NCBI GenBank assembly: GCA_030248225.1
Contig: JASANE010020161.1
Coordinates: 1-64,000, forward strand
Reading direction: 5' to 3'
DNA from: Trileptium ribeirensis
Lineage: Eukaryota; Nematoda; Enoplea; Enoplida; Thoracostomopsidae
Length of the DNA stretch: 64,000 bases
Position 1 is the first letter of the stretch, and the number at the start of each line of letters is the position of its first letter. Under the pieces are notes generated by a model. That model was given only the letters and a program-made list of their open reading frames with translations. It was not told the DNA's origin and ran no database searches. The position numbers and the translations under genes are program-made. Below are positions 50,901 to 60,230 of the stretch, piece by piece.

Positions 50901-53900
50901 AACTGCTGCTGACAAAGCTGCCGTAAGTTTGTTTATGTAAATTTAGAGTAAATGGAGTATAATATCCCATATGTGTAAGTAGCAGACAGTTAGTAGCAGC
51001 AGTTTTTTCTTTGTTTTTCTTCAAATCCAGAAGTTCAGTATTTTCCACTCTCCACAATAATTGCTCAACGAGCAAGCAGTTTATGCGAACTGATAAATTT
51101 TATCATTTTCGTGTGTCCCGCCCGTTTCCCTGTATCTCAGTGATGAGTGAACACATTGTTACTGACTCAGTTGCTTATGATAGTGTATTCTGCGACACCA
51201 TATGGTATCATCCATGTTCGGTAGACTCCCTTGAAAGAGGCCCCCTTTATTTTTATGACCGCGGAAAATGCTTTTTTCAGTTATATATATCTCAAAATAC
51301 AGGACTGTCATCAAAAAATGTTTTGTGTTCGACTGGGAAAGATGTACAACATTATTGACCAACACTTTTTTGGCACACCAATGGATAAGGATATAAGGAC
51401 AGAAAATACATAAAATAGAGTCCCACAAAGACCCATTTTAACACTTTACACATGATATCACATTGTTAAACTAATCGTTAATAAGCATTATATGGTCAAT
51501 ATAATTGTTTTCGAAGTTGTTTAAAACGATGAGATGATTTATTTGACTCTATTTTTAATAGATGCACTCTTTTTTGAACGGTACTGAATCCCCTGCGAGT
51601 CCATCATGTCAGCCCCACATTATAAGGTGTCTTCCAAAATAATGCTATATTTTGTTGCATTTGTGATTATACAGGTTTTCGAGGATACTAAAAACCATGG
51701 AGCGGTTCAATTGAATGTATCTGTGACGGATGTATATATTTTGGCATGGTGTTATCCCTGGGAATATGCATGATTTTGTAATTTTCAATCATGCTATAAT
51801 AATTTGTTGTTCATATGCTTATAATTGTTTTCCGAGGTTACTGAAAAGGACGCAGGGATGCATTTGAATGTAATTGTGACAGACGTATGGAATGTCACTG
51901 GATCCCCTGCGACCCCTCCTTAGCTATGCGGTATTTCTTGGCCTTCAATCAAATGTTATAGTTTATTGCATCTATGACTGTAAAGGTTTTAGATTGTGCT
52001 GAAATCGATGAGGTGATTCATTTTACCGTTTCTGTGACCGATGTAGAGTTTTTGAGGCAGTATTGTATCACCTGGATGGAAACTCCCTTGAATTGATGTG
52101 ATGTTATAGTTTTTTGTTAAAGGATTTTACAATGTCATGATGATTCGGATATTGTTACGGTGCCCGAAAGGGAAGTATAATTTTGGTAAATTGAATATTA
52201 ATAGACACATCATGGTTTAATTTGGACACTAGGTTTATCTCAAGTTTCCATAGCAGAAAAATACTGCCAGAAATAGTGTTTCGAGCGAGCTGCGGTCATT
52301 TGTGAAGGTAATGTAACTAACAGGCAGTTGTAACCAGAATGGTTGATCTATATAATTGTACATATAATACGTTTGGGATCGTAACATCCACAGGTGTCCA
52401 CGTCCGTAGGCGTGTTTGGGGGATGGTAACCAAAAATCTTCTCTCGGCTTCCCAATTTTCCTCATAATTTTTCCCATTTTCTAAACTATTCTCCCTTAAA
52501 ATGTTTTTTGTACTTTTGCTAATAGCTAAATGTTTCGGGTCAGAAAGAAGTATGTGTGCTATAGGGTGCGGAACGTCAGCGAGAACTTGTAAACCTATTA
52601 TATATTGGTATATATAAATGGTGTTTCGGGTTTCATTGTTTTTAGTATCTATTAAAAATAAATATCAAAGCCGCTCATATTTTTATGTCACTTATTGAAA
52701 TAAAATATTGAAACAAAAAGTTTTAACCTAAACCCGCACCCTACTATTCCTCATCTGCTAGATAGGACATTTTGGTATATATATATTCATGGACGTATTC
52801 AGAAAGTTTCGAATGGAGTTTGCCAGATTAGCCAAGAGGCACAGGGTTTGCTAGATGGGGCACAGCTTAAGCACGCCTGTCTTACTTATACGTATGTTTC
52901 CCGGTTTTGGCATCTTCTATTGGAGCTCCATACGTGATGGCACGAGGGAGGTGCGGATACGGTCCCAGGTGCACCTCTTGCCTATGTCCCTGTATATATT
53001 CACTTTTAGTCACTTTTTATACTGCACACTTTTGGTATATTCAGTTTTGGTTACATTAAAATTCGCCATTTTTGTTAAACGTATGAAATATGTATTGATT
53101 CTGATAAATAGTCGTTAGTGTGCTGTTGGGCATAATACTTAGGAATAAATGCTTCTTTTACTGAAAGATGTCAAATGGTGGCAATTTTTATTCGAAATAA
53201 CGCGGATAGAATTAAAAAAAGTTTGTAATGTGTGACATAATTAAAAAGGCAGTGTCTCATAAACGTTTGGCTGTTTATTGCTTCAATTTAAAGCCTAAAC
53301 ATTCTTTCTGGAGGCAATGTATAAGCATCAACGGTCATAGCTATTTGAACATCGGAACTTGAGATTTTCATGCCACTGCTGTTGTTGTTAATTTGAATTT
53401 GTTCATGTCGTGATCGTATGTATATCTATAATATCATATGTATATCATCTGATTTTATTTACGCAGATAGATTGCGATTTTTGTGAAAGTGTTTGTAGAT
53501 AGAATGTGATTTCCGGTGGCTAAGCGGCAACGTGGATAAACGAAGTGCTGCAAGATCAGCAAAACCATGCTGATATTAGCCGGCCCAAGCATAATAATGC
53601 ATTTATGCTAGTCAATTTCATATATGTTATGGTTGAGCGGAAAATTCACAATCATGTAAGATGTTTTGTATATACATATTTCAGTTATTCAACTAAAGCG
53701 GTTTATAAAAAGGTATTTCCAACGCCTTAGTGCACAAAATTCGTGAAAATACGTTATTTTTGTATTAAGCCATTAGCTTTATAGATAGGGTAACCATAGT
53801 AGTATTTTGTCGTAAACATATACTCTCTTAAAATTTGTATTAAGTTACAATCTTACAAATATTGTATGACACGGTTTTGTTACAATATGCCGAAAAAATC

Positions 53901-54914
53901 ACACAAATATGTAAATTTGTATGGCGAAAAAAATCATACATTAACGTATGATTATTAACACTTTATTTGCATGAAATTGCACGTAAAATGTATTTATTTC
54001 TACACATTATTTTGTATAAAATTACATTTGTCATATGTGTGATGTCAAATGTCATATGCGATGTTTCGTACATCATGCGGCATATTTCATGCTATTAAGT
54101 GATAAATTTCACTATTTTTCCTACAAACGAATGAGAAAATTCAGACAAAAGACAAAACCGCTTCATCAACTTTCATACAAACTTGTTTTGATATTAATAC
54201 ATCACCAATGTATGAACTGTCGCACTTATAATTTGTATGCAAGCCAGACCACATATATAATGTATGACACTGTACACATATGAGCTATAATACTATTTTA
54301 AGAGTGGTTTTCCACTTGTGCCTTTTACTGTATTTGGTAGTGTCCGAGCTATGAGTGCGGCGCAGACGGTTCAAAACAAGTCCCATTCGTTTCTGAAACT
54401 CATATTGTGACGGTTAATATATTTGCTTGTAAAATGCAATCTGTTCGAGTATATATATGCTTCCTGCAAAACGCTATTATGCAAGCTACTTTGTTTTATT
54501 TTACAAAAATGTTATATTTTTGCGAATTTAGTGTGCTAAAGTCTTTACATATTTGTCTTTCAAACAACGTTAAAAGTAAAGTTTAATTTTTACGGCAGTC
54601 GTGGTAGGAATCGACATGTTTTAAGAGCTTGTATTCTGAACGAAATACACCACAAACCTTTAAAATTTCTTTCAGTTGGGCCGAAATGTGTATGTTCTTG
54701 TAATGATACCGGCTTTCTAAACAACCCAGTCCTTAAACATATTATGTACGAGATGAGATATCGCGGCCTGCAGCGCATCGCATTTGTAACTTGATATATA
54801 ATGCCGATATCCCATTTAGGCATATCATAACCTTTTATTTGTTTTTACCGCTAATTTTTATAGATTGAACGATTGTTTCAAATCCTGGAAGTCGGTGCCA
54901 ACAGCAACTGTTGA
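26948..54914 (+). CDS. Divergent SKP1-like gene, proposed five coding exons
   Basis: Proposed join: 26948-26989, 32707-32821, 34211 (or 34265)-34497, 50782-50922, 54864-54914; about 193-211 residues. SKP1 is the adaptor that links F-box proteins to cullin-1 in SCF ubiquitin ligases, acting in cytoplasm and nucleus. The three middle exons carry, in order, the N-terminal BTB-like strand-helix region (YNIVTGDNDLYEIEECIVQ), the AIL..V...AKYH helix, the helix before LKIYDLVEI, and the C-terminal SKP1 signature STEKVREILRVSDDITAAD. The C-terminal part separates it from elongin C. All junctions are phase-compatible and there is no in-frame stop, which argues against a processed pseudogene. The acidic loop of typical SKP1 is replaced by a Ser-rich loop. 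The first and last exons are less certain than the middle three. Confidence 0.65.
28069..28150. repeat. Tandem 35-bp repeat
   Basis: GAAAACC-TAAAACCTCGTG begins units at 28069 and 28104, and a partial unit starts at 28139. A related word occurs again near 28299. It lies in the first intron of the proposed SKP1-like gene. Confidence 0.6.
28715..29130. repeat. Two 198-bp tandem units ending in AAAT-rich tails
   Basis: GAATAAAAAATT starts units at 28715 and 28913. Each contains GAGTTATGC-TGACAGAA-CAGACAAAAAA, then CCCAAGCGCC-TCAGTGGAAACT and a GC-rich CGCTCGCTCC end, followed by (AAAT)-type simple repeat. The sequence before unit one (28438-28714) includes an open 69-codon frame (28444-28653) whose last part (TRMAKFAKELVKHGFLLF) looks protein-like but is unassigned. 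A body followed by a repeated tail is what a duplicated 3' end of a non-LTR retroelement would look like; this is an inference. Confidence 0.6.
29400..29530. repeat. TA/ATGT-rich simple sequence
   Basis: Runs of TATATGTATATA-type sequence. The open frames on both strands here are by-products of the low complexity. A strong acceptor (29377-29389) and donor (29404) bracket only 14 bases just to the left. Confidence 0.5.
31320..31790. repeat. Foldback repeat
   Basis: A central inverted repeat has arms of about 29 bases (31527-31555 and 31580-31608, around ATTTAACATAAATTAA). Outer words such as TAATAT-TTTGCATAGC (about 31355) recur inverted near 31720. It is AT-rich with no protein and lies in the first intron of the SKP1-like gene. 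Confidence 0.5.
32707..32821 (+). CDS. SKP1-like gene, exon 2 (N-terminal BTB-like part)
   Basis: Acceptor TACTTCAG at 32706, donor GTAAGTGT at 32822. 38 codons plus one base; starts in phase 0, ends in phase 1. After a Ser/Pro-rich start (SPLSPTSPK) comes YNIVTGDNDLYEIEECIVQ, which aligns with the SKP1 start (strand, turn with D-G or D-N-D, strand, then the helix with the V..A..S pattern). Confidence 0.75.
34211..34497 (+). CDS. SKP1-like gene, exon 3 (central helices and loop)
   Basis: Donor GTAAGCAT at 34498; ends in phase 0. Two acceptors give the phase needed after exon 2: CTCAG at 34210, or AAAG at 34264, which has a better pyrimidine tract but is not YAG. The safer part is from about 34288, RGAILNEVLHIVAKYH, matching the AIL..V......H helix of SKP1. 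A Ser-rich loop (NTSSDSAVSLSLSCSSQS) replaces the usual acidic loop. The exon ends with PFTMKQTYATSAVMEK, matching the helix before the LDIK..LD helix. The first 25 residues of the longer version are hydrophobic and unlike SKP1. Confidence 0.7.
34498..37539. other. Intron 3 of the SKP1-like gene, first part
   Basis: No gene seen. At 34840-34990 is a partly self-complementary stretch rich in GATCCGATCCGAATCGCA-like words, suggestive of a small DNA element with subterminal repeats but without clear ends. The rest is unremarkable. Confidence 0.35.
37540..38410 (+). pseudogene. GC-richer block with decayed coding frames, unassigned
   Basis: This block has clearly more G+C than its flanks. One plus-strand frame (about 37807-37965) gives an uninterrupted helix-like stretch including LSGAAARINNEGLDNIERH. 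Another frame (about 38049-38409), with four stops, includes EDTFVADASLLVDYLGTVKH and EEDRTKFTALQYNARALNDK. These look like remains of a real protein, probably from a mobile element, but I do not recognise the family. It ends just before the large palindrome at 38428. Confidence 0.35.
38428..38894. mobile_element. 467-bp G/C-rich foldback element
   Basis: The outer arms (AAGAG-CATTAGG...TATGACACTTCCCTGCA...GCGTTTTCGGC) are inverted copies of each other. The core is a series of CCCCCAGTTTCTGGGGG-like units in both orientations, with TCGGTTTATCC and GTTTGTAAACC words also mirrored. The core contains a 13-base G run (38558-38570). Almost the whole 467 bases can fold on itself. No transposase. 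The 86- and 109-codon frames inside are by-products of the poly-C/poly-G composition. Not a known family to me. Confidence 0.7.
39280..39352 (-). repeat. Terminus of a hAT-like element
   Basis: The minus strand from 39352 reads CAGGGGCGTAGCCAGGATTT, a widespread hAT terminal inverted repeat, followed by GGGGTGTAGTCC. The partner end was not found to the left, so this is a truncated or very diverged copy. Confidence 0.55.
39353..41389. other. No recognisable feature (intron)
   Basis: The open frames (39427-39741, and minus strand 39689-40027) have no family signature and an AT-rich, chance-like composition. Confidence 0.45.
41390..41645. repeat. Two diverged 128-bp tandem units
   Basis: CAATATTCTAA-CAA begins both units (41391 and 41519). 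AAACATAA-G-GAGTT and GCTGTAATTTGTAATT-like words follow in the same order. The AAATTTG-rich character resembles the element at 2511-2782, but I could not confirm common origin. Confidence 0.5.
42961..43301 (+). other. Unassigned open frame, 113 codons from ATG
   Basis: An uninterrupted frame from ATG 42961 to TGA, with more G+C than its surroundings. It starts hydrophilic, has a hydrophobic middle (CSILLVSLPTLSAYTYTYL) and a basic end. No family is recognised. It lies in the long intron of the SKP1-like gene on the same strand. Chance occurrence is quite possible. Confidence 0.2.
44010..44333. mobile_element. Candidate short hAT-like element
   Basis: The left end CAGGCACGTGGCCAGGGGG resembles the hAT form CAGGGGCGTAGCCAGG. 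The right end reverse complemented (CACTATGTAGCGGGAC) shares 7 of 11 bases in the core. GC-rich ends flank an AT-rich middle. No convincing 8-bp duplication was found, so the right end is uncertain. Confidence 0.35.
44334..47754. other. No recognisable feature (intron)
   Basis: AT-rich sequence without repeat ends or convincing frames. Short frames at 45227-45412 and 45756-46004 look like chance. Confidence 0.45.
47755..47949 (+). CDS. Small single-pass membrane protein candidate
   Basis: 64 codons from a true ATG to TAG. The first 20 residues are charged (SKAKDDIGRDGNGADAQKD). Two hydrophobic stretches follow (LILLLLSLF, then a longer segment around VAILIFILIQFLLV), then a short basic tail (KSRC). 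This charged N-terminus, hydrophobic anchor, basic tail layout is typical of small membrane proteins. No family is recognised, and no neighbouring frame belongs with it. It could also be an element remnant or chance. It lies in intron 3 of the SKP1-like gene, same strand. Confidence 0.3.
   Translation: MSKAKDDIGRDGNGADAQKDTTPLILLLLSLFAEWWKTVAILIFILIQFLLVKYGVWMKSRCNM
48672..49305. repeat. 317-bp tandem duplication, nearly identical
   Basis: Unit one 48672-48988, unit two 48989-49305, with only four mismatches seen (about 98.7% identity) and no gaps. Each unit starts with the palindrome GCGCCAAATGGCGCG and ends CTCGCGGCATG-CATATA. The near-identity implies a recent duplication or ongoing homogenisation, unlike every other repeat in the window. 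There is no long open frame. Confidence 0.9.
49591..50265 (+). other. Protein-like open frames, unassigned
   Basis: One frame is open for 153 codons (49591-50052). Another piece (50117-50265) follows a good pyrimidine tract with TAG/CAG acceptors and ends exactly at a GTGAGT donor (50266). It encodes a segment including RTFLGAIHFVANNLMLLDH. Its start phase does not fit between exons 3 and 4 of the SKP1-like gene, so it is not simply an extra exon of it. No family recognised. Confidence 0.25.
50782..50922 (+). CDS. SKP1-like gene, exon 4 (C-terminal SKP1 signature)
   Basis: Acceptor CCATTTTAG at 50781, donor GTAAGTTT at 50923, exactly 47 codons in phase 0. EDLKIYDLVEIIVEHLARSI aligns with YLDIK.LLD...K.VA..I of SKP1, and STEKVREILRVSDDIT with TPEEIRKTFNI.NDFT. 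This is the most diagnostic exon and shows the protein is SKP1-type. If the intron were retained, translation would stop after five more codons (TAA at 50938). Confidence 0.8.
51505..52145. repeat. Degenerate tandem array, about 160-bp unit
   Basis: GTTTTCGA-G-like starts occur at about 51508, 51676, 51828 and 51989 (spacing 150-168). Each is followed by a GATG/GTG-ATT...GT-TCTGTGAC-GATGTA block; two of the units have GAATCCCCTGCGA-like or CACTGGATCCCCTGCGA ends. It lies in the last intron of the proposed SKP1-like gene. The GTTTT starts after AG can be read as short open frames, but they do not resemble the SKP1 tail. Confidence 0.55.
52146..54863. other. No recognisable gene (last intron)
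   Basis: A minus-strand frame at 52235-52477 and a plus-strand frame at 52855-53118 are somewhat GC-rich but not recognised. From 53850 to 54270 the words GTATGAC and CATATG recur in an AT-rich context without clear element ends. Confidence 0.4.
54864..54914 (+). CDS. SKP1-like gene, candidate last exon
   Basis: A pyrimidine-rich acceptor (TAATTTTTATAG, ending 54863) is followed in the required phase by 16 codons (IERLFQILEVGANSNC) and TGA. The length fits the SKP1 tail, and the I-E-R start recalls its V-R-K-E helix. The conserved Trp-Cys of that helix, which contacts F-box proteins in SKP1, is absent. An AATAAA lies 82 bases after the stop. Other short exons could fit in the sequence to the right. 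Confidence 0.35.
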   Translation: MERLFQILEVGANSNC

Positions 54915-54995
54915 TAGGAAAAACGGTGTTATTTATAGAAAATGTAGTCTATTTTATTACATTACTTAACGTATTGTTGAAAGTTTTTCAATGAA

Positions 54996-55001
54996 AATAA
55001 A
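54996..55001 (+). terminator. Candidate polyadenylation signal
   Basis: AATAAA 82 bases after the proposed stop codon. The hexamer is common in AT-rich sequence, so the weight comes from its position only. Confidence 0.25.
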
Positions 55002-58000
55002 AATTTAATCGTCAGTTTACTACTGACTGAAATTCTTTATTGAGCTACGTAGCGTTTCTGTAGGCACTTAATAACCCGTGATTTACAATATGACTTTAAG
55101 TTTGTCTTATGTTATATGGTAGTCTTTCATCATTTCCGTCCACCGTACCATATATATAGTACGCCCTGAATCAAACGCAGCGAAATATAATGCGCTACTA
55201 AATTTAATGTGACCCCGGTAACCATCCTATTTTGCAATTCCCGATGTGGAATCCATGCTCATTGTACGGAACTAATGGGATTTTCGATTCGACTCATTGC
55301 CAGCACAGACTTACATATTTCTAATTACGACAGATCAGTAACATTTCTTAGCATTGAAATAGTATTTGTCTCTTTTCGCGAGCAAATTTAATGTAACTAT
55401 GACGTTATAATTGGAACGGTCCTATTATTGTGGAATTAGTATTCGCGAACAATACCCTTGTTAATTCAAATCCAAGAAAATTATGTTCGTGAACAAAAAC
55501 TGCATTTTCTTACCGGTTACAAAATGTTCGGTGATCAAAATTTTTACAAAAAATAAAATAAGATGATCAGTTAGGTTAATTTAAGTTTAGTTGCGCATAA
55601 TGCTCACTCGGCAAAAACACTTCCATTGATTCGTTTATTTAATATTTTTAGCCTAATACAATTTAATAATTTGAACCTAACACAGTGGAAAACTGTAGAT
55701 AGAATAATACTTGAAATATCATTATTATTTGTATATCAATTATTCGCGATTCGGTGTTCTGTCGAATGTTTAAAACCGAATGTTCGGCGAATTTCACTCT
55801 TCGGTAGATCACTAATGAAAAGCCATTTCAAGTCCAGAATATACTACGACGCCGACGCAGGCAGCTACGTCATTGAGTGCCAGCCAACGCGAATCAGAGA
55901 AAATTCCAGCAAAAAGTCCAGGGAGGTTGATTAGGAAAGATCGGTTTGCAGCTACTTGTGCCATTATCTATCGGCTTAACATAGGCAAATACGGCAAGCT
56001 ATCGGTAAGAATAGTAATGACAGTTGAGCTAAGCTATCGGTAAGAATAGTGATGACAGTTGAGCTAAAACATATGATTCGAGTCACTGAGTTGAAGACTC
56101 AAGAAATGCTTCCAATGATTTATTCCGTTGCTCAGATTCTACAGTTGAGTTAGGTTCAAACCCTGGGTACATTGCTACACCCATGCCCTTTTGGCTTCTC
56201 CAGTGGAAACAGCGAATTAGGCAGATATTGTAAGCTGTGCTCCAGATCGTAGTTATATTGATTATTCGCTCTCGATAGTAGTTGATGAATATGTAGTATA
56301 AAAGACCATAATACGTAAAAGTAATGGTTTACTAAATAGTGGCCGTAGCTGCAACGAAACAAAATATTGAACACTGTGGATTAACAATCACTTGCCATTC
56401 ACAATACTACCATAAATTAATATTGAATATGGATATTGAACACAACGAACGAAACGAAACAATATGCAAATGAGTCAGTCACTTCAATGTACATTGTGTA
56501 TTCACAACAATTTAGTTGCAGCGTTTAACCTCCTACAACAACCAGCGGAGTATTTATACGACGTCAATTTCCCGGTATAAGAAGCGAATGCAGCGCGGTA
56601 TCTGGGATAATAATAAGATTAAAGAACTGGTACAAGACAAAGCTGTGTATGTTAATCATTTCGATATTGATCAAAAATGTTTGACTTTGCAAACCTCCCG
56701 AGCTGAGAAATGAAGGTTACATTTATGGCGTCTTTTTAATTCCTTTAATGGTCGAAGATATCTGGTGCATGCAGGTCGACCTCTGTTAGGAAGTACTACG
56801 TCCGGGTGCGTCCTGTTGCATTCAAACGGGTTGATGCATTATTTGCATCAAAAAACGGCGCAACGATGACAAAGATAAAAATTTTACTGCAGCTCAATGA
56901 TGCAAGCGAACTTCATGATTTTAGTTAATAATGAGTGATTTGATGAAGGACGAAGGTGGTATTTGCAGGGCGCCGATGTGGAACTTTCCTTGGTGGAGAC
57001 GATGATCAGATGTGTGTTGGAGATATGCGTGAAGTGCTATAAAGATTATTCAATAACCAAAACGTTGAGTGCTCTTCAAAATTTTGTCGGCAGCTGCAAA
57101 ATCAAGCTGTATCAATCCAAAAGTTATGGTGTCATGATAATGACAGCTGCGGAACCGTTCGTGGCTCGTGCAGTGCTTGAAATAAGCCCTGGATTGCCAC
57201 TATTGAATCAGTATTCTGTAGGGAATCTTTGATTATCGATAATGCAACTACTGTAGTATGTTAATGTATTGATTACTCACAAATAGGGGTGGTTAAAGAA
57301 GCGCGTTTGCAATACCTAGCGAGGTTCAAACTTGAAAGCGGTTTACAGCGGTCGAACAACTGTTGTCCAGATACTGTTGATTGTGAACTGTCGAAAATAA
57401 AACACTAAAACACATCTTTCGTAAAGTAACGCATTTGTCTATTCACAGACGAGCCAAGATTATAAGTCAAATAACCATTAGTCGTTTTCCGTTGAAAGCT
57501 GCGTTACCGCCAACTGTTTGAGAGACGAGTATCACAAGCGTCGCTATGCCAACGATAGTTGCATTTCTTTTCGTTTACCGCTTTGTGCAACGGTAAATCC
57601 TTAAGAAGCATGGAAATTAGAGGTCAGCAGTATTGCTCCAGATGATACGACACTAAAATTCCGAAATTCACGTGCAGCAACAATAGAAACCAGGATTATA
57701 GTGACAATTTAGAACTCAAGCTGACGGACGTGGAACCGGTTATTTAGTTGCGAATACCAAAATTAAAGATTGTTGATGACTATAAGTTTCAATGGTAAGA
57801 ATTGGGCAATCGCAACAAGATCAATATGCACGTGGAGTACTACTGAAGACGATGCAAACCGATTTTGCACTTGATGTCGGCGGCTATAAAATATATGACA
57901 AGAAGGAGGACTGTGGTTCTGAAAACTATAGTGCTGTTATTTACAACACTAAAAGACGTCACAATTGAACGGGACGTTGTTCGAGACAAAGTGACTAATC

Positions 58001-58844
58001 CTATTTGCACGATGCAAATGATTGAAACTATATATTCAGCCTTGCGAACTGTTGCACAATTTTAATGTCATCGAAATAACATGTCAGCAATGTTATTTCA
58101 GCTCGATGGAATGAATAATAACACTTCGTAGATCGTTGCATGCTGAATAGCGCAACTACAAACACGTAATAACTCCATCGAAATAATAATGTCGGTGAAA
58201 TGCGTAGAATGATAGCTATTGGGTTGTTTTTACAGTGCCCGCGCCTGTAGATCTGCAATATTCGAGAATTTTTCACGATAACTTGAGCTCACATGATATA
58301 GTCGTTGTTGAACAGTTTTTGACCGTGCATGTCCACGAACTTAGAACATTCGAGGATATTAGCATAATTACCCCACCCCTCAAGATATGAAATAGCTACT
58401 GCTGCTCTGATTCACAGCAACTGCTTCTGCAGATCTGCACCACTCCAACATATTCAGCAACATTGTCACAAATTTGAGCGCCACTTGTGGCGGTGTATGC
58501 TACAGTTTAGCGAGAGCTTAACCAATGCGCACACGTCTTAGTGTGATTTAATCTATATCTGTAAATCGTTTATATCTATAAATTGTCACTTTAAATGTCG
58601 GATTTTCGGTCGTATAAAATTTTCACTTTCAGCTAGAGCTGCTACAATTGTTCTTTGTTTTTTTCAGTAATCATTTCCTAGTTATCATTGCTTCACTATT
58701 TTCACCCTAATCCGTTTCCAATTGTCACGTTAAATAACATAACTTTGCGTTAAAACAAGGTCATGCAACTAGATATATTTGGTGCTATTTCTTAGCGCTC
58801 AATGACATAAGTTCATAACTGTCGTCTGTTCGTCGACTTAGGGG
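55002..58844. other. No recognised gene; a few protein-like fragments
   Basis: Frames at 55780-55934 (FGRSLMKSHFKSRIYYDADA), 56560-56713 and 56963-57232 (starting after a TTTGCAG acceptor-like site) look more protein-like than chance but match no family I know. A tandem 35-bp pair (55996-56030 and 56031-56065, one mismatch) lies between them. These could be remnants of one mobile element. Confidence 0.3.
55996..56065. repeat. Tandem pair of 35-bp units
   Basis: AAGCTATCGGTAAGAATAGT begins both copies, which differ at one base. Short recent duplication. Confidence 0.85.
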
Positions 58845-58849
58845 TAAAC

Positions 58850-60230
58850 GGCAGGCGGGATGATAGAGTGGTCCTTGCTGGGGGACGTCCTCGTGGGGGT
58901 AGACTCCCAAAGACACTTTCATTTTTGCCAATTTTACCCGAATTGTTACAAATTTTTCCTGTTTTGAATGGTGGAGGGCAGGGAGTAACCGGAATTCCGG
59001 TTCCGGCGAAAATCGTGTTGCGGTTGCGGTTCCGGCAAAGGGCAAAAACCATACCGGAACCGGAATTCCGGTTTAAAAATTTTGTTTGAAATTTTCCACG
59101 TTTTTTGCTTCATCCTGTAATACAAACATATGTAATATATATTATACAATGATCAAGCTCCAATACAACCAAGCAAAAGAAAAGATTAACTAACCAATTT
59201 GCCGTGTGAAACGTAGGTAGGGCACATAATTAGAGCAGGAATTTTTCATAATAACCTGCAGGAGTTTGTTAAATCAACGCCAGGTCGATGCTTGTGGCAG
59301 CTATTTTTCACATCCAGAAGTCTGTGGGATACGTTTGAATTAAACCGGTCCAACTCGGTAACAGAGTATGGCTTACGCAGAAATACTTAGCGTATGCTTG
59401 GCTAACAAATTGCGTCAAGCACCCGCCAGTGCGCTTGTAAACTTGGTAAATCAGTCTAAAGTGAAGTAAACTAACGTTATCTGCAACGCAGCTAGAAACT
59501 GCTTTCTTGGCAATGAACTGTATTTATTGAAACTGTGGGAGCAGCATCACAGTGTGTCTCATTTATAGCATTCTGATTAGAAAGTTATCATTATGATCTA
59601 ACTGACGGACACTGTTTGTCCAACGCTATCCTAAACAGTATCTCTGACCACTGATCAGAAAATTACCTTCTATCTATTATTTTCTCATAGAATCATATAA
59701 ACCAATAATTTTAAGTTTCCTACAGAAGAATATGCAACAAACGTATGTGTAGTAAAGGGAGGCGACTGGAGACAGAGCGAAAGTGTGTATTCTACGCTCC
59801 GAGCTTTGTAAGCACATTCGATTTGACGCAGTATACGCAATGGTGTATAATGGAAGACATTTTTTGCTCTGAATGTCCAAAAACCGACATATTTGATCGA
59901 TAATTAAACATTATTAGCTTCCTCAGTCTCTTTAAAGTTTCATAAAGGCAATAATATCATCGCAATACATTAAGTTTAATGTAAAAGTTATTTTTAATGC
60001 ATTTTAAATCCACTATACCTTCATTTCTTCCATCCTCTGTTTTACTATATATAAATTTCGAAGACCAGGTTTCGGTTCCGGATCCGGTTTAAATGAACGG
60101 TTCCGGTTGCTGGTTCCGGTACCGGTAAATTCCGGTTCCGGCTATTCCCTGGTGGAGGGGTGTGTTGCCGGCGCGGGCGGTGGGTAAATATGTCTGGAAG
60201 GGTCCGATACTTAGGGTGTAGCACCCCTTT
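58850..60230 (+). repeat. GC-rich repeat split by a hAT insertion
   Basis: 58850-58978 and 60152 to about 60230 are GC-rich flanks that join into one unit when the hAT element and one target copy are removed. The left flank shares GCCAATTTT, AAATTTTTCCTG and GTGGAGGG words with the reverse complement of 23400-23540. It is probably a dispersed repeat of unknown type. Confidence 0.35.
58979..60151. mobile_element. Non-autonomous hAT element with perfect target duplication
   Basis: The left end CAGGGAGTAACCGGAATTCC and the right end (reverse complement CAGGGAATAGCCGGAACCGG) match the CAGGG-type hAT terminus. Both subterminal regions are packed with CCGGAA/TTCCGG words (58988-59072 and 60068-60140), a known feature of hAT ends where transposase binds. 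An 8-bp target duplication GTGGAGGG flanks it exactly (58971-58978 and 60152-60159). The 1173-bp interior has no transposase frame, so it depended on an enzyme supplied elsewhere. The intact duplication indicates fairly recent insertion. Confidence 0.9.

Noticed and set aside
51676..51780. Possible last exon of the SKP1-like gene starting at GTTTTCGAGG after TACAG
   Set aside because: It is in phase and ends in a stop, but the same start recurs in the neighbouring units of a tandem array, and the text does not resemble a SKP1 tail.
56140..56175. GGTTCAAACCC, resembling a tRNA T-arm
   Set aside because: A short T-stem can be drawn with wobble pairs, but no acceptor partner or D-arm lies at the right distance upstream.
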